Assembly: GCA_005885025.1 (NCBI GenBank)
Contig: VAYC01000122.1
Span: forward strand, 1 to 5,302
DNA length: 5,302 nt
Reading direction: 5' to 3'
Source: Actinomycetota bacterium
Lineage (GTDB): Bacteria; Actinomycetota; UBA4738
Every line of letters starts with the position of its first letter. Position 1 is the first letter of the stretch. Of the stretch, positions 1 to 5,302 are shown piece by piece. The position numbers and the translations under genes were made by a program. The notes beneath the pieces were generated by a model. It was not told the origin of the DNA. It saw only the letters and a program-made list of their open reading frames with translations, and did no database searches.

Positions 1-1049
1 GCGAGCTGAACTTCGCCAACTGGGAGGACTACATCGATGTCACTTCGAAGGGGAAGAGCCCGACGTTACAGCAGTTCACCAAGGATACCGGGATCAAGGT
101 CACCTACAAGACCGTTATCAACGACAACGACCCATTCCTGGCGAAGATCATCCCGGTCCTCCAGTCCGGTGGCGACACCGGGTACGACCTCATCGTCATC
201 ACCAACGGCGGCTCGGTCGAGCGGATGATCAGGCTCGGCTTCCTGACTCCCCTCGATCACCAGTACCTGCCGAACTTCGCGGCCAACGCCAGCGAGGCCG
301 TGAAGAATCCCAGCTACGACCCGGGGAACAAGTACACGGTGGCATGGCAGTCGGGGTTCACGATCATCGGTTACAACTCCAATCAGGTGACGGCCCCACC
401 CGTGAGTTTCGGGGACCTGCTCGATCCCAAGTACAAGGGAAAGGTGGGGATGTTTGGAAACAACCAGGATCTGCCCTGCGCCGCTCTCGTCTACCTGGGA
501 TACGACATCCAGACCTCCACCCCCGACCAGTGGCAGAAGGCGGCCGACGTGTTGACGAAGCAACGGGACGACGGGATCGTCCGTAAGTACTACGACCAGA
601 GCTACATCGACGCGTTGGAGAACGGGGACACCGTCATTACCCAGGCGTGGTCTGGCGACCTGTTCATCGCCTCGGCACCAAAGAGCTTCGGCGGAGATGG
701 GTTCGGTGAGATCAAGTCCACCATCCCCGGCGAGGGCGGGATCCTGTGGACCGACAATCAGTGCATCCCCCTCAACGCCAAGCACCCGGTCGACGCCATC
801 AAGTTCATGAACTTCGTGTACGACCCTAAGATCGCGGCGCAGTTGGCCGACTTCATCTGGTACGTCAGCCCCGTGCCGGCGGCCAAGGACATCGTGCTGA
901 ACGACATCGATGACCCCACGGTGGCCAACAGCCCATTGGTGTTCCCCTCGGCCGACGACCTGTCGAAGTCCCACAAGTACAAGGTGTTCAAGGACACAGC
1001 GGAAGAGGAAGAGTGGAACAGCATCTTCCAGCCGATCTACACCTCGTAA
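1..1049 (+). CDS. potD: PotD-like substrate-binding protein of a polyamine-type ABC importer (5' partial)
   Basis: Extracytoplasmic solute-binding protein that would capture a polyamine-like cation and deliver it to the permeases encoded just downstream. The frame is open from the left edge (first full codon at base 3) to TAA at 1047-1049, giving 348 visible residues. The start, signal peptide and possible lipobox cysteine are missing. Visible residues begin near the usual mature N-terminus: ELNFANWEDYID matches the PotD opening strand, whose Trp/Tyr line the ligand pocket. Further family features are YDLIVITNGG (about 61-70), an AWSGD segment (Trp about 216) and WTDNQCIP (Trp about 249, Asp about 251), which correspond to the Trp and Trp-x-Asp polyamine contacts of E. 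coli PotD. The C-terminal half (NAKHPVDAIKFMNFVYDP) is typical of the family. Polyamine-type binding is well supported. Putrescine versus spermidine or another amine cannot be decided. Its end overlaps the proposed potB start by 37 bases. Confidence 0.93.
   Translation, partial: ELNFANWEDYIDVTSKGKSPTLQQFTKDTGIKVTYKTVINDNDPFLAKIIPVLQSGGDTGYDLIVITNGGSVERMIRLGFLTPLDHQYLPNFAANASEAVKNPSYDPGNKYTVAWQSGFTIIGYNSNQVTAPPVSFGDLLDPKYKGKVGMFGNNQDLPCAALVYLGYDIQTSTPDQWQKAADVLTKQRDDGIVRKYYDQSYIDALENGDTVITQAWSGDLFIASAPKSFGGDGFGEIKSTIPGEGGILWTDNQCIPLNAKHPVDAIKFMNFVYDPKIAAQLADFIWYVSPVPAAKDIVLNDIDDPTVANSPLVFPSADDLSKSHKYKVFKDTAEEEEWNSIFQPIYTS
1001..1015 (+). promoter_or_regulatory. Purine-rich ribosome-binding site and GTG start proposed for potB
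   Basis: The stretch GGAAGAGGAAGA directly precedes GTG at 1013-1015, in the potB frame and inside the end of potD. It is the only ATG/GTG/TTG start in that frame upstream of the first membrane helix. The GAGG core is only about four bases from the GTG, and the same purines encode the acidic AEEEE stretch of PotD, so the match may be incidental. Confidence 0.4.
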
Positions 1050-1222
1050 AGGGGCGCAAGAGCAGGCTCGGGAGGCGTCTCGCCCCCTATCTGCTGATCC
1101 TCCCGGGTGGCGGGTGGCTGCTGCTGTTCTTCCTGGTACCGATCGTCTTCCTGGCGTCGGTGTCGTTGCAGACCGGCAATATCTTCGATGGGTTCCGGCT
1201 GACCTGGCACTTCCAGAACTAA
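1013..1222 (+). pseudogene. potB: N-terminal fragment of PotB-like permease, ended by premature TAA
   Basis: This reads as the first part of an ABC importer permease: a basic cytoplasmic leader (KGRKSRLGRRLAP), then transmembrane helix 1 (YLLILPGG through VFLASVSL, about residues 27-52), then the start of the first periplasmic loop (FDGFRLTWHFQN). It stops at TAA 1220-1222 after 69 codons. The next codons in the same frame (VDAVQQYRVQF) continue the PotB sequence without any gap, so one sense codon, probably a Tyr codon (TAC or TAT), appears to have become TAA. PotB homologues commonly have a FxNY motif at this place. As it stands the product would be a single-helix peptide. It may be a true nonsense mutation or a base-calling error. 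The GTG start is uncertain because it lies inside potD. Confidence 0.75.
1220..1222 (+). other. In-frame TAA interrupting the potB reading frame
   Basis: TAA lies in the same frame as the permease sequence on both sides, between HFQN and VDAVQQY. No indel is needed to join the two halves. TAA also ends potD at 1047-1049, so stop-codon reassignment is unlikely. GTG follows immediately (TAAGTG), which could permit termination-reinitiation. I see no Shine-Dalgarno sequence in front of it. Confidence 0.9.
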
Positions 1223-1915
1223 GTGGACGCCGTCCAACAGTACCGCGTCCAGTTCGTCCGTTCACTCGAATACGCGTTGATCGCCACCATCGTGACACTC
1301 GTGGCGTCGTACCCGCTCGCGTACTGGATCGCCTTTCGGGGCGGGCGGCACAAGACGACGTTCCTGTTCCTGTTGCTCCTGCCGTTCTTCGTCTCCTTCG
1401 TCATTCGCACCCTCGCCTGGCAGTTCATCCTGTCCGACGACGGCCTCGTCCTCGGGGCGCTGAAAGGCTGGCACCTGCTGCCGCAGAGCTTCCACGTGCT
1501 TGCGACCTCGACGGCCGTTATCGCCGGTATCGCTTACAACTTCTTGCCGTTCATGGCGCTTCCGCTGTACGTCTCCCTGGAGCGGATCGACCGAAGTGTG
1601 GTCGAAGCGGCCCGCGACCTCTACTCGAACAAGGTGCAGGTCTTCCTCCGAGTCATCCTCCCGCTGTCGATCCCCGGTGTGTTCGCCGGCGTGCTCCTCA
1701 CGTTCGTCCCGGCGGCCGGCGACTACGTGAACGCGGCGATCCTCGGAGGGACCAAGACCACCATGATCGGCAACATCATCCAGCTCGAGTACCTCACGAA
1801 CTTCCACTACCCGATCGCTGCCGCCCTGTCGTTCATCCTCATGGCCGGCCTGCTGGTGGGGATCTTCGTCTACGCGAAAGTGCTGGGTACCCGCAGCATC
1901 GAGGAGTACGTCTAG
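1223..1915 (+). CDS. potB: PotB-like ABC transporter permease, main body (downstream of the premature stop)
   Basis: Inner-membrane permease subunit of the polyamine-type importer. The 230 residues after the TAA form the binding-protein-dependent transport core: about five hydrophobic helices (roughly 14-37, 47-69, 93-117, 151-171 and 197-220). The cytoplasmic EAA coupling loop, EAARDLYSNK...LPLSIPG (about 128-152), contacts the ATPase. LLTFVPAAGDYVNA right after it is characteristic of PotB. Helix 1 is encoded upstream of the in-frame stop at 1220-1222, so an intact protein would span 1013-1915. GTG 1223 is given as the start only because it is the first possible codon after the stop. It has no visible ribosome-binding site, and expression would depend on re-initiation or readthrough. 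In the EAA loop the usual Gly (EAAxxxG) is Tyr, which I believe also occurs in other actinobacterial PotB proteins. The family assignment is firm; whether the gene works is open. Confidence 0.85.
   Translation: MDAVQQYRVQFVRSLEYALIATIVTLVASYPLAYWIAFRGGRHKTTFLFLLLLPFFVSFVIRTLAWQFILSDDGLVLGALKGWHLLPQSFHVLATSTAVIAGIAYNFLPFMALPLYVSLERIDRSVVEAARDLYSNKVQVFLRVILPLSIPGVFAGVLLTFVPAAGDYVNAAILGGTKTTMIGNIIQLEYLTNFHYPIAAALSFILMAGLLVGIFVYAKVLGTRSIEEYV
1901..1906 (+). promoter_or_regulatory. Ribosome-binding site for potC within the end of potB
   Basis: GAGGAG lies nine bases before the potC ATG at 1916, within the last potB codons (IEEYV). The potB TAG (1913-1915) abuts the ATG, so potC translation is probably coupled to potB but can also start independently. 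That matters because translation from upstream potB is interrupted. Confidence 0.65.
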
Positions 1916-2764
1916 ATGGCGGTCGCCACGCGCGAAGTCCCGAGCGACGTCCCGACGCTCTCCGAACCGCGGCCCGGGCGCCGCCGGAGGTGGACCCGGT
2001 GGATCCTGCCCTCGTACACCACGCTGGTGCTGGTCTACCTGGTCTCGCCGATCCTCGTAATGATCCTCTACAGCTTCAACAACTCGGGGTTCAAGAAGGT
2101 CAGCTTCAAGTGGGCCGGCTTCACGACGAAGTGGTATCCGCGTGTGTTCGACAAGCCGGACCTGACCGCCGCTCTGAAGAACTCGCTGATCGTGGCCGGG
2201 ATCAGCACCGTCATCGCGACCGCCTTCGGGACGCTGATCGCCCTGGCCCTCGTGCGCTACCGCTTCCGGGGAAGGTCGGCTGCCGACTTCGTCCTGTTCA
2301 TGAACATCTCCGCGCCGGAGATCGTCCTGGGTGCCTCGCTGCTGTCGTTGTTCATCACGTTCGGCGTCCCTCGAGCCCTCCCCACGATCATCATCGCCCA
2401 CGTCATGTTCAACATCGCCTACGTGACCGTGACGGTCCGGGCCCGGCTGGCCGGGTTCGACCGGTCGCTGGAAGAGGCGGCCCAGGACCTCGGAGCGGGA
2501 CCATGGACGACGTTCTGGAAGGTGACCTTCCCGATCATCTTCCCCGGCATCCTTGCCGGGGCCCTGCTCGCGTTCGCCCTCTCCATCGATGACTTCGTGA
2601 TCACGAACTTCAACGCCGGGACGGTCCAGACGTTCCCGCTGTGGGTATACGGAGCCGTGAAGGTAGGCATCCCTCCACAGGTGTTCGTCATGGGGACCCT
2701 GATCTTCGCGGGCGGGGTGCTGCTCGCCGTTACCAACGTCGTCCTCCAACGAAGGAAGGCCTGA
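1916..2764 (+). CDS. potC: PotC-like ABC transporter permease
   Basis: Second inner-membrane permease of the importer, intact at 282 residues, slightly longer than E. coli PotC because of an N-terminal cytoplasmic tail rich in Pro and Arg (GRRRRWTRW, about 21-29). Six hydrophobic helices are visible: about 31-53, 90-113, 123-148, 154-174, 208-228 and 255-277. The EAA loop is canonical, EAAQDLGAGPW...FPIIFPG (about 187-211), with its Gly present. SIDDFVITNFNAG (about 223-235) is the diagnostic PotC segment. Start: ATG directly follows the potB TAG and has GAGGAG nine bases upstream. It ends with TGA, seven bases before the aminotransferase gene, which argues for one transcript. It should pair with PotB and a PotA-type ATPase that is not present in the window. 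Confidence 0.94.
   Translation: MAVATREVPSDVPTLSEPRPGRRRRWTRWILPSYTTLVLVYLVSPILVMILYSFNNSGFKKVSFKWAGFTTKWYPRVFDKPDLTAALKNSLIVAGISTVIATAFGTLIALALVRYRFRGRSAADFVLFMNISAPEIVLGASLLSLFITFGVPRALPTIIIAHVMFNIAYVTVTVRARLAGFDRSLEEAAQDLGAGPWTTFWKVTFPIIFPGILAGALLAFALSIDDFVITNFNAGTVQTFPLWVYGAVKVGIPPQVFVMGTLIFAGGVLLAVTNVVLQRRKA
2752..2759 (+). promoter_or_regulatory. Ribosome-binding site for the aminotransferase gene
   Basis: AAGGAAGG lies within the last codons of potC, twelve bases before the ATG at 2772. Spacing is a little long but the match is strong, and it supports the ATG as the start. No separate promoter is recognisable in the 7-bp gap. Confidence 0.55.
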
Positions 2765-2771
2765 TTCATCC

Positions 2772-4178
2772 ATGAGTGTCGACACCGAGACCCAGCGTTT
2801 CACCGCCCGGGCCCGGGAGATCGCGGCCCGCGAGACCAAGCGCCTGCTCGATCGAACCCTGGCCTCGGCCAAGCTGTACGAGCGGGCCGTTCGAGTGTTG
2901 CCGAAAGGGGTCGCCTCGAACTTCCAGGCGAACGACCCCTATCCCATCTACCTGGACCACGGTGGCGGCTCGCATGTGTGGGACGTCGACGGGACCGAGT
3001 ACCGGGACTATCACGGCGGGTTCGGGGTGAACGTGGTCGGGCACGCCCATCCCAAGATCGTGGAGGCCATCGAGCGGGCCGCCCGAAGCGGCGTCCACTT
3101 CGCCGTCACTACCGAGGACACGGTGGCCCTGGCGGAGGAGCTGTGCCGCCGGTTCCGCCTCGATCGGGTTCGAATCGTGAACTCCGGTACGGAGGCGACG
3201 ATGGACGCCATCCGGGTGGCCCGAGCCGCCACCGGCAGAGAGGTCATCTTGAAGATCGAGGGGTCGTATCACGGCCACCACGACGCCGTGCTGTTTTCGG
3301 TCCTACCGGAGGCCGACCTCCTGGGGCTTCGAGGCACGACCAGCGGGGAGGCTGCCGATTCGGCCGGAGACGTGTACCGAACCATCCCCACCTCCAAGGG
3401 TGTGCCGAAGGTCATGGCGGACTACACGCTGATCGTGCCCTTCAACGACGCTGCGGCGCTCGACCACATCCTTTCCGAGCGGGGGGGCCAGATCGCGGCC
3501 CTGATCATGGAGCCGATCATGATGAACCTCGGCATCGTGCTCCCTCAGCCGGGCTATCTCGAGGCGGTGCGAGACCTGTGCTCGAAGCACGGAGTGGCCC
3601 TCATCTTCGACGAGGTGAAGTCCGGGGCGACCGTGGCTGCCGGTGGGGCCATCGAGCGGTTCGGCGTCCAGCCCGATCTGGCCTGCTTCGCCAAGGCCAT
3701 CGGCGGCGGGACCACGATCGGCGCGTTCGGGGGCCGGGCCGACGTCATGGACTGGGTGACGAAGGGAGCCGCCCAGCAGGGAACGTTCAACGGGAATCCG
3801 CTGTCGGCGAAGGCGGGCCTGGTCGCCCTGACCGAGGTGCTCACTCCGGACGCGTACGAGCACCTGGCGAAGCTCGGGACGTTGCTGGCCGAGGGATGCA
3901 CGCGAGCCATCCAGGAGTACGGGATCCCGGCCCACGCCGTCGACCTGGGGGCGAAAGGGTGCGTCTCCTATCGGCGTGAGCCGCTGCGGAACTACCGAGA
4001 CTTCCTCGAGTGCAACCCCGACCTGTTCGCGGCGTCATGGCCGTGGCTGCTCAACCGGGGCATCTTCATGACGCCCGGGGACGAAGAGCAGTGGTCGATC
4101 AGCGTGCAGCACTCGGAGGAAGACATCGGCATCTACGTCGAGGCGTTCGCCGACTTCTGCGCCGAACTTGCGAGCTGA
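2772..4178 (+). CDS. Class III PLP-dependent aminotransferase, glutamate-1-semialdehyde aminomutase-like
   Basis: Cytoplasmic fold-type I enzyme of 468 residues that would move an amino group between an amine or amino acid and a keto acid through pyridoxal phosphate. Visible family features: HVWDVDGTEYRDY (68-80), the cofactor phosphate-binding NSGTEATMDA (137-146), YHGHHD (166-171), MEPIMMNLGIVLPQPG (246-261), IFDE with the PLP-pyridine Asp at about 280, AKAIGGG with the Schiff-base Lys at about 308, and QQGTFNGNPL (335-344). These resemble HemL-type aminomutases more than omega-aminotransferases. However, the loop after the catalytic Asp reads EVKSGATVAAGG, where true HemL has an EVMTGFR-like segment, and an N-terminal extension of about 40 residues is present. 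It is therefore probably not the haem-pathway enzyme. Its place directly behind potC suggests action on the imported compound or a product of it. The substrate cannot be assigned. Confidence 0.9.
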   Translation: MSVDTETQRFTARAREIAARETKRLLDRTLASAKLYERAVRVLPKGVASNFQANDPYPIYLDHGGGSHVWDVDGTEYRDYHGGFGVNVVGHAHPKIVEAIERAARSGVHFAVTTEDTVALAEELCRRFRLDRVRIVNSGTEATMDAIRVARAATGREVILKIEGSYHGHHDAVLFSVLPEADLLGLRGTTSGEAADSAGDVYRTIPTSKGVPKVMADYTLIVPFNDAAALDHILSERGGQIAALIMEPIMMNLGIVLPQPGYLEAVRDLCSKHGVALIFDEVKSGATVAAGGAIERFGVQPDLACFAKAIGGGTTIGAFGGRADVMDWVTKGAAQQGTFNGNPLSAKAGLVALTEVLTPDAYEHLAKLGTLLAEGCTRAIQEYGIPAHAVDLGAKGCVSYRREPLRNYRDFLECNPDLFAASWPWLLNRGIFMTPGDEEQWSISVQHSEEDIGIYVEAFADFCAELAS

Positions 4179-4191
4179 ACAGGTCAGCTCG
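4171..4191. terminator. Inverted repeat between convergent genes, possible bidirectional terminator
   Basis: CGAGCTGA (4171-4178) and TCAGCTCG (4184-4191) form a perfect 8-bp stem around the 5-base loop ACAGG. It sits exactly at the meeting point of two convergent genes and contains both stop codons: TGA 4176-4178 on the plus strand and TGA 4186-4184 on the minus strand. No T-tract follows in either direction, so it is not a canonical intrinsic terminator. Such T-less hairpins are commonly proposed as terminators in high-GC actinobacteria. Transcript ending here is inferred. Confidence 0.45.
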
Positions 4192-5182
4192 ACCGTTCCG
4201 GCTTGGGTTCGCGGCCCAGCTTCCTCAGGGCTAGCCCCGAGAGCGCTTCCAGCACCAGGCGGTTCGCCAGGAACGCCGTGACGTCGGCGTGGTCGTAGGG
4301 CGGGGACACCTCGACCACCTCCATCCCGGCGAACCCCACCTCAGAGGCCAGCCGGCGAACCGCCCGGAGCGCCTCACGAGCCGTGATCCCTCCGGGCTCG
4401 GGCGTGCCGGTCCCCGGGGCAAACCCCGGGTCGCACACGTCGATGTCGAACGACAGGAACATGTGATCCCAGCGCTTGGCCGCGGCGACCACGTCGTCCA
4501 TCACTGCGGCCATCCCCCGCTCCGAGATCTCCTCCATGAGGTGCCACCGGAAGCCCTGCCCCCGCGCCCATTCGAAGTCCTCGGGGTCCGGCCAGTAGCC
4601 GCGGAGGCCGATCTGCACGATGTTTCCTCCCTCCAGCGAACCCTCCTCCACCAGCAATCGCATGGGTGTCCCGTGAGAGAGCGTGACGCCCCACAGGCTC
4701 GGGACGTTGTCGGCGTGGGCGTCGAAGTGAACCAGCCCCAACGTGGCGGGCTTGAGGTGAGCGGCCACGGCGCCCACGTCGGGATGGGCGATCGAGTGAT
4801 CGCCACCCAGGACGATGGGGACGGCGCCCGCCGCGCAGATCTCGCCGACCGCGCGTTTGATCGCTTCGTGGCTTCGCTTCTGGTCGGCGGGGACGACCTC
4901 GGCGTCCCCGTAATCGACCACGGTGAGGACGTCGAAGGCGTTGACCCCGAGGTCCATGTTCGGGCGCTGCGTCCCGCCGCCCACGTCGGCAAGCCGGATG
5001 GCCCGAGGGCCGAATCGCGCTCCCGGACGATAGGTGACGGTCTCGTCGATTGGGGCGCCGACGATGGCCACGTCGGCGCCGGCCAGGTCCTTGGGATCGA
5101 GGACGAGGGGAAGCTTCGAGAAGGTCGCCCCGGCTCCGGCGTAGGCGGGCTCGGATTCCCTGCTGACCGAGAACCCAGGCAT
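4184..5182 (-). CDS. speB: Agmatinase/arginase-family ureohydrolase
   Basis: Cytoplasmic binuclear-metal (usually Mn2+) hydrolase that splits a guanidino group to release urea. Agmatine giving putrescine is the most likely reaction. At 332 residues it is close to family size (E. coli SpeB is about 306). All six metal ligands are visible: His129 in GGDHS, Asp154/His156/Asp158 in FDAHAD, and Asp246/Asp248 in SFDIDV. Other signatures are GAPID with PGARFGPRAIR (42-63), SHGTP (169-173), DPGFAPGTGTPEPGG (251-265) and VEVSPPYDHAD (290-300), whose Glu291 matches the guanidinium-contacting Glu of the family. The N-terminal 25 residues are variable. Start: ATG overlaps the TGA of the upstream gene, with GAGAAGG ten bases before it. 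Guanidinobutyrase, guanidinopropionase or another guanidino specificity cannot be excluded, so the symbol is tentative. It converges on the aminotransferase gene, in keeping with a shared amine or guanidine pathway. Confidence 0.9.
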   Translation of the reverse strand: MPGFSVSRESEPAYAGAGATFSKLPLVLDPKDLAGADVAIVGAPIDETVTYRPGARFGPRAIRLADVGGGTQRPNMDLGVNAFDVLTVVDYGDAEVVPADQKRSHEAIKRAVGEICAAGAVPIVLGGDHSIAHPDVGAVAAHLKPATLGLVHFDAHADNVPSLWGVTLSHGTPMRLLVEEGSLEGGNIVQIGLRGYWPDPEDFEWARGQGFRWHLMEEISERGMAAVMDDVVAAAKRWDHMFLSFDIDVCDPGFAPGTGTPEPGGITAREALRAVRRLASEVGFAGMEVVEVSPPYDHADVTAFLANRLVLEALSGLALRKLGREPKPERSS

Positions 5183-5199
5183 CAGCCCGAGACCTTCTC
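5180..5199 (-). promoter_or_regulatory. TGATG stop/start overlap and ribosome-binding site for the ureohydrolase
   Basis: On the minus strand GAGAAGG (5199-5193) lies ten bases before the ATG at 5182-5180. The A of this ATG is also the last base of the upstream gene's TGA (5184-5182). The arrangement indicates translational coupling and a shared transcript. Confidence 0.65.
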
Positions 5200-5302
5200 G
5201 GCGTCGGCGGCTGTCTTCCGCTGGAGGTGTGCCTGCACCACGGTCGTCCCGATGGCCCTGGCTACGAGCACGGGCTCGTCCAGCACGTCCGCGGCCGACT
5301 CT
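5182..5302 (-). CDS. C-terminal end of an unidentified protein (5' partial)
   Basis: The minus-strand frame that enters from the right edge is open for 39 codons and ends at TGA 5184-5182, overlapping the ureohydrolase ATG by one base. The visible C-terminus reads ESAADVLDEPVLVARAIG, then TTVVQAHLQRKTAADAEKVSG. It is mostly helix-forming, with a hydrophobic stretch and a charged tail, and has no membrane segment or motif that I recognise. GC-rich third positions and the TGATG junction argue that it is a real gene co-transcribed with the ureohydrolase. It could be another enzyme or a regulator of the same pathway, but I cannot name a family from this tail. Confidence 0.7.
   Translation of the reverse strand, partial: ESAADVLDEPVLVARAIGTTVVQAHLQRKTAADAEKVSG

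Noticed and set aside
1220..1222. TAA as a reassigned sense codon or recoded stop
   Set aside because: TAA ends potD at 1047-1049 and TAG and TGA end other genes here. No readthrough structure is apparent, so standard-code nonsense or a sequencing error is simpler.
66..1298. Open antisense frame (about 410 codons) opposite potD
   Set aside because: Also a shadow frame. The plus-strand PotD motifs explain this region fully.
2542..2561. Perfect 8-bp stem (CCCCGGCA/TGCCGGGG) with a 4-base loop
   Set aside because: It lies inside the conserved FPGILAGA codons of potC, far from any gene end, so it is best explained by codon choice in GC-rich DNA and not by a terminator or attenuator.
910..2592. 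Long open plus-strand frame (about 560 codons) running across potD, potB and potC
   Set aside because: Its translation is rich in Arg, Pro and His with no domain, as expected from an alternative frame of GC-rich genes. The other frame gives clear Pot proteins.
1262..2872. Long open antisense frame (about 536 codons) opposite potB and potC
   Set aside because: Low-complexity Arg/Asp/Glu/Gly-rich translation with no recognisable family; a GC-driven shadow of the permease genes.
4170..4180. The 11-base string GCGAGCTGAAC occurs here and at the left edge (1-11)
   Set aside because: Short match in unrelated coding contexts and frames; no flanking repeat or target-site features, so it is treated as chance.
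4413..4430. 7-bp stem CCCGGGG/CCCCGGG with CAAA loop
   Set aside because: It falls in the DPGFAPGTGTP metal-site region of the ureohydrolase, where Pro/Gly codons force such GC-rich palindromes.

Overview
The window is GC-rich, densely coding bacterial DNA. Gene style and protein similarity as I recall it suggest an actinobacterium (Actinomycetota), possibly a poorly sampled lineage, but the sequence alone does not fix the taxon. There are no RNA genes, CRISPR arrays, insertion sequences or long intergenic gaps. All three stop codons end genes here, so this is the standard code.

Plus strand, 1-4178: a tight run of genes for a polyamine-type ABC importer and one enzyme. It starts inside a PotD-like substrate-binding protein (signal peptide and any lipobox lie off the left edge). 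Next comes a PotB-like permease interrupted by an in-frame TAA at 1220-1222, then an intact PotC-like permease starting on the base after the potB stop. Seven bases later comes a class III PLP-dependent aminotransferase of the glutamate-1-semialdehyde aminomutase-like branch. The ATPase (PotA) is not in the window and may lie upstream.

Minus strand, 5302-4184: a convergent pair. The last 39 codons of an unidentified gene run into an agmatinase/arginase-family ureohydrolase through a TGATG stop/start overlap. The ureohydrolase and aminotransferase genes meet tail to tail with five bases between their stop codons. Those stops lie inside a perfect 8-bp inverted repeat that could act as a small two-way transcript end.

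Taken together, the region looks like an uptake-and-catabolism locus for a polyamine or guanidino compound. The importer would bring in a cationic amine, the ureohydrolase would release urea from a guanidino group, and the aminotransferase would remove an amino group. The exact substrate is inferred and cannot be read from the sequence. The most notable feature is the broken potB: the reading frame is otherwise intact on both sides of the stop. This means a recent nonsense mutation, a sequencing or assembly error, or a split permease made by re-initiation at the GTG directly after the stop.
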